Below are positions 48,435-50,747 of a stretch of 50,747 bases of DNA, piece by piece; within the stretch, counting starts at the first letter, position 1, and each line of letters opens with the position of its first letter. The notes under the pieces were generated by a model. It did not search any database and was not told where the DNA came from. It saw nothing but the letters and a program-made list of their open reading frames with translations. A program made the position numbers and the translations under genes. This DNA comes from Flavobacteriaceae bacterium UBA980. GTDB taxonomy: Bacteria > Bacteroidota > Bacteroidia > Flavobacteriales > Flavobacteriaceae. The stretch is taken from positions 18,877 to 69,623 of the forward strand of contig DBBQ01000065.1 in NCBI GenBank assembly GCA_002292265.1. Direction: 5' to 3'.

Positions 48435-49567
48435 CACAAAGTTCTATCGAATTACACAGCATATCCGAAGCTATAGAAGCCATTAAAAAAGGGGAAGTCA
48501 TCATCGTAGTAGACGATGCGGATCGGGAAAACGAAGGAGACTTTGTCGCTGCTGCAGAAACGATTACTCCCGAAATGATCAACTTTATGGCAACCCACGG
48601 AAGAGGATTGATCTGTACTCCCCTGACCGAGGAACGTTGTCAGGAATTACAGTTAGGAAAAATGGTCTCCAACAATACCGATCCCATGGAAACGGCATTT
48701 ACAGTCTCGGTGGATCTCAAAGGAAACGGGGTGACCACTGGAATTTCGGCTTCAGACCGAGCACTTACAGTAAAAGCACTCGTGGATGCGAACACCAAGC
48801 CTCATGAACTATCCCGTCCGGGACACATTTTTCCATTAATTGCAAAAAGTGGTGGTGTACTGCGCAGAACAGGACACACGGAAGCTGCAATTGATTTTGC
48901 GCGTCTGGCTGGATTTAATCCTGCTGGAGTGATTGTAGAAATAATGAATGAAGATGGGACTATGGCTCGGTTACCTCAACTTCTGGAAGTAGCCAAAAAG
49001 TTTAATCTAAAAATCGTTTCTATTGAAGATTTGGTTTCATATCGAATGCAACACGACAGTTTGATCGTAAAGAAAGTAGATCACGAAATCAATACCCGCT
49101 TCGGAAACTTCCGAATGCGTGCCTACGAACAAACTACCAACGGAAATGTTCACTTGGCGTTAACCAAAGGTTACTGGAAAAAGGATGAAATCGTGCTAAC
49201 GCGTATACAATCGTCAAAAATGTCGAACGACATCTTGGGAATGTTAACCGGATCTGTAAACCAAAGCCTTGATGATATTTTCAACCTCATCAACAACAAC
49301 AAAAAAGGGGCGTTGCTGTTTATCAATCAAGAGCAAAGTCCGGAAAACCTACTGGCTCGTATTGAGACCCTTAAAAAAATGCAAGAAGAAGGAGAATTGG
49401 ATCGAGTTCCACCCATGAAAATGGATCGTAAAGACTTTGGTATTGGGGCGCAAATTTTGCATGACATCGGAATTCAAAAATTAAAAGTCATCACCAATTC
49501 AAAACAACAACCTCGAATTGGGATTACGGGTTATGGGATAACCATAGCAGGGTACCAAAACTATTGA
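48431..49567 (+). CDS. ribB: 3,4-dihydroxy-2-butanone-4-phosphate synthase with a degenerate GTP cyclohydrolase II domain
   Basis: Converts ribulose 5-phosphate to dihydroxybutanone phosphate and formate for riboflavin synthesis. The first ~205 residues form an intact RibB domain: DRENEGDF (31-38) with metal ligands, 'THGRGLICTPLTEERC', and 'RPGHIFPLIAKSGGVLRRTG'. The remaining ~170 residues have the GTP cyclohydrolase II layout, ending 'DRKDFGIGAQILHDIGI', but hold no cysteine at all, so the three zinc ligands (C-x10-C-x-C) are gone, and the RxHSECxTGD block is replaced by RIQSSKMSNDILG. It should therefore only do the RibB reaction; a separate RibA is expected elsewhere. Confidence 0.92.
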   Translation: MTQSSIELHSISEAIEAIKKGEVIIVVDDADRENEGDFVAAAETITPEMINFMATHGRGLICTPLTEERCQELQLGKMVSNNTDPMETAFTVSVDLKGNGVTTGISASDRALTVKALVDANTKPHELSRPGHIFPLIAKSGGVLRRTGHTEAAIDFARLAGFNPAGVIVEIMNEDGTMARLPQLLEVAKKFNLKIVSIEDLVSYRMQHDSLIVKKVDHEINTRFGNFRMRAYEQTTNGNVHLALTKGYWKKDEIVLTRIQSSKMSNDILGMLTGSVNQSLDDIFNLINNNKKGALLFINQEQSPENLLARIETLKKMQEEGELDRVPPMKMDRKDFGIGAQILHDIGIQKLKVITNSKQQPRIGITGYGITIAGYQNY

Positions 49568-49568
49568 G

Positions 49569-50324
49569 CTACTCAAAAAACCAAAGTTTTACCGCCATAA
49601 TAAAAAGAGTAATAAGCATGGCATAACGAATGACTCGGTCTCCTTTTTTCACCGACCACCTGCTTGCCCACCAAGCTCCCAAAGAGGTTCCCACTGCCAT
49701 AAAAGCGCCCATTTTCCAATCGACTGCATCATTTAAGGCAAAAATAAGCAGGGCTACGAGAGAATAAATAAAGACTACTGCCACTTTGGTCGCGTTGGTT
49801 TTTACCAGGTTCATTTGATTGAATCGATTTAAAAATAACATGATTACAATTCCTATTCCGGCATTGATGAATCCTCCGTAAATTCCGATTATAAAAAAGC
49901 CCAGTAGGCTCCACACCAAATACTTCCCTGTAAGACGTTCTGGCAAATCGAGGTCAATATTTTTTCGACGCAAAAGAAGTAACATCCCTACAATAATCAT
50001 GATTATGGCAAGGATTTTATTAAAGATGGACCCGTCGAGATCCATTGCAATTTGCGCTCCTAAATAGGCGCCAAAACAGGCACTAATGCCTAAATAAACA
50101 GTAAAGGGAAAACTTGAAATTCCTTTACTCCGATACCCCAGCTTGCCACTTAAGGATTGGACTACAATCGCGATGCGATTGGTACCGTTGGCAACTTGAG
50201 GAGGTAAGCCCAAAAAAATCAATGCGGGTAGCGTAAACAAGGAACCTCCTCCAGCTAGGGTATTGATCACACCCGCCAAAAATCCAATGACCACAAGAAA
50301 TACGGGTTCAAAAACTGTATCCAT
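49569..50324 (-). CDS. Sulfite exporter TauE/SafE (TSUP) family permease
   Basis: An integral membrane protein of about 251 residues with some eight hydrophobic segments. 'GVINTLAGGGSLFTLPALIF' and 'NRIAIVVQSLSG' near the start are the TSUP signature, and the halves are related, as in this family. Such permeases export sulfite, sulfoacetate or other small anions; the substrate is unknown. I prefer ATG 50324 to a TTG at 50351 because the latter overlaps a -7-like TATCTTTA (complement of 50334-50341). One base separates its stop from the ribB stop. Confidence 0.87.
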   Translation of the reverse strand: MDTVFEPVFLVVIGFLAGVINTLAGGGSLFTLPALIFLGLPPQVANGTNRIAIVVQSLSGKLGYRSKGISSFPFTVYLGISACFGAYLGAQIAMDLDGSIFNKILAIIMIIVGMLLLLRRKNIDLDLPERLTGKYLVWSLLGFFIIGIYGGFINAGIGIVIMLFLNRFNQMNLVKTNATKVAVVFIYSLVALLIFALNDAVDWKMGAFMAVGTSLGAWWASRWSVKKGDRVIRYAMLITLFIMAVKLWFFE

Positions 50325-50333
50325 AGAGACTAT

Positions 50334-50341
50334 TAAAGATA
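50334..50341 (-). promoter_or_regulatory. Possible -7 element for the TSUP permease gene
   Basis: TATCTTTA on the minus strand, 9 bases before the ATG at 50324. No good -33 element at 19 bases. Confidence 0.3.
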
Positions 50342-50385
50342 CAAAACTCAATTTTACTTCTCTTTTAAAAGAGGGAGATTAAATA

Positions 50386-50416
50386 TTTTCAAATCAAAAA
50401 AAGGAGTGTATATTTG
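50386..50416 (+). promoter_or_regulatory. Promoter of tRNA-Ser
   Basis: TATATTTG (50409-50416) matches the -7 consensus exactly; TTTT at 50386-50389, 19 bases upstream, is a weaker -33 box. The mature tRNA begins 12 bases after the -7 box. Confidence 0.65.
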
Positions 50417-50427
50417 CAACCGCTATA

Positions 50428-50512
50428 GGAGAAATGGCAGAGTGGTCGAATGCGGCAGTCTTGAAAACTGTTGAGGGTCACACCTCCGGGGGTTCGAATC
50501 CCTCTTTCTCCG
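50428..50512 (+). tRNA. tRNA-Ser (anticodon UGA)
   Basis: 85-base cloverleaf. The acceptor stem GGAGAAA (50428-50434) pairs with TTTCTCC (50505-50511), with discriminator G at 50512 and no encoded CCA. The anticodon arm CAGT-CTTGAAA-ACTG gives UGA, reading UCA/UCG serine codons. A long variable arm (TTGAGGGTCACACCTCC region) marks a class II tRNA, and GGTTCGAATCC is the T-loop. A promoter and a terminator flank it. Confidence 0.97.
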
Positions 50513-50518
50513 CTGTAT

Positions 50519-50556
50519 AGTCCTGAAAACCTAGTGTTTTCGGGACTTCTTTTTTT
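50519..50556 (+). terminator. Rho-independent terminator after tRNA-Ser
   Basis: AGTCCTGAAAAC (50519-50530) pairs with GTTTTCGGGACT (50536-50547) with a single T-G pair, loop CTAGT, followed by TTCTTTTTTT. Confidence 0.88.
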
Positions 50557-50557
50557 C

Positions 50558-50576
50558 AGTTGCCTGCAAAGTTGCC
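50558..50576 (+). repeat. Short direct repeat downstream of tRNA-Ser
   Basis: AGTTGCC occurs at 50558-50564 and again at 50570-50576, a 12-base period. It lies just past the tRNA terminator. Such small tandem sites near tRNA 3' ends can be integrase arm sites, but two copies of seven bases may be chance. Confidence 0.3.
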
Positions 50577-50635
50577 TTTTCTATTTCTGACACTACTGAT
50601 TTTCACTCTTTAAATTTAGCTGTTTTTTTATTGAG

Positions 50636-50643
50636 TATCTTTG
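50636..50643 (+). promoter_or_regulatory. Possible -7 element near the window end
   Basis: TATCTTTG fits TAnnTTTG exactly. It would drive a gene beyond the window. From 50557 to 50747 I see no convincing coding sequence on either strand. Confidence 0.35.
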
Positions 50644-50747
50644 AGTATTCAAGTAAAATTCATTCCAATTCCAAGTATTAAATAACCAGCGAGGGCATGG
50701 ACTACCTTAATCTATGCTATTGCATAAACTTAAGAGAATGAATTTAT

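Overview
The window comes from a low-GC Bacteroidota chromosome, most likely a marine member of the Flavobacteriaceae. The evidence is the long SecA without a C-terminal zinc finger, a class II ketol-acid reductoisomerase, promoters of the Bacteroidota type (TTG-N19-TATTTTTG before position 626), sparse Shine-Dalgarno sites, a transcarbamylase of the N-succinyl/N-acetylornithine type, and DUF2795, DUF5916 and DUF4377 proteins. It is a chromosomal housekeeping region. I see no insertion sequence, integrase, CRISPR array or phage module.

Layout. Positions 1-9545 (+) hold a cobalamin adenosyltransferase, a DUF2795 protein, secA, a sterol-desaturase-family membrane enzyme, a glycosyltransferase, a DUF5916 outer-membrane protein and a methyltransferase. 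Positions 9542-10156 are a scar of two 5'-truncated genes lying back to back (SGNH hydrolase on minus, BamA-like barrel on plus). Positions 10115-18390 (-) carry the isoleucine/valine operon ilvD-ilvB-ilvN-ilvC-ilvA, followed by a GapN-type aldehyde dehydrogenase. Positions 18596-20700 (+) hold a class 3 aldehyde dehydrogenase and a nitroreductase. Positions 20706-25717 (-) hold yifB, dsbD and tilS.

Positions 25829-34771 (+) are a full arginine cluster: an arginine-rich leader ORF, a GNAT acyltransferase, argG, argC, proC, argD, argF', argB, argE and argH. The specificity residue of ArgF' (Ser90) suggests the N-succinyl route. Then come a Gfo/Idh/MocA oxidoreductase (-), an acyltransferase-like membrane protein with a DUF4377 lipoprotein (+), lpd (-), two consecutive genes each broken by an apparent one-base insertion (39034-40096), nhaC, katG, ftsK, a LolA-like protein, an LptF/LptG permease, ribB with a degenerate GTP cyclohydrolase domain, a TSUP permease (-), and tRNA-Ser(UGA) with its own promoter and terminator.

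The points most worth checking are the arginine leader peptide before the arg cluster, the divergent-gene deletion scar, the paired frameshifts, the Cys-rich tail of the arg-cluster GNAT, and convergent gene pairs whose stop codons share a TTAA or CTAG palindrome. All calls come from reading the sequence. No database search was run.
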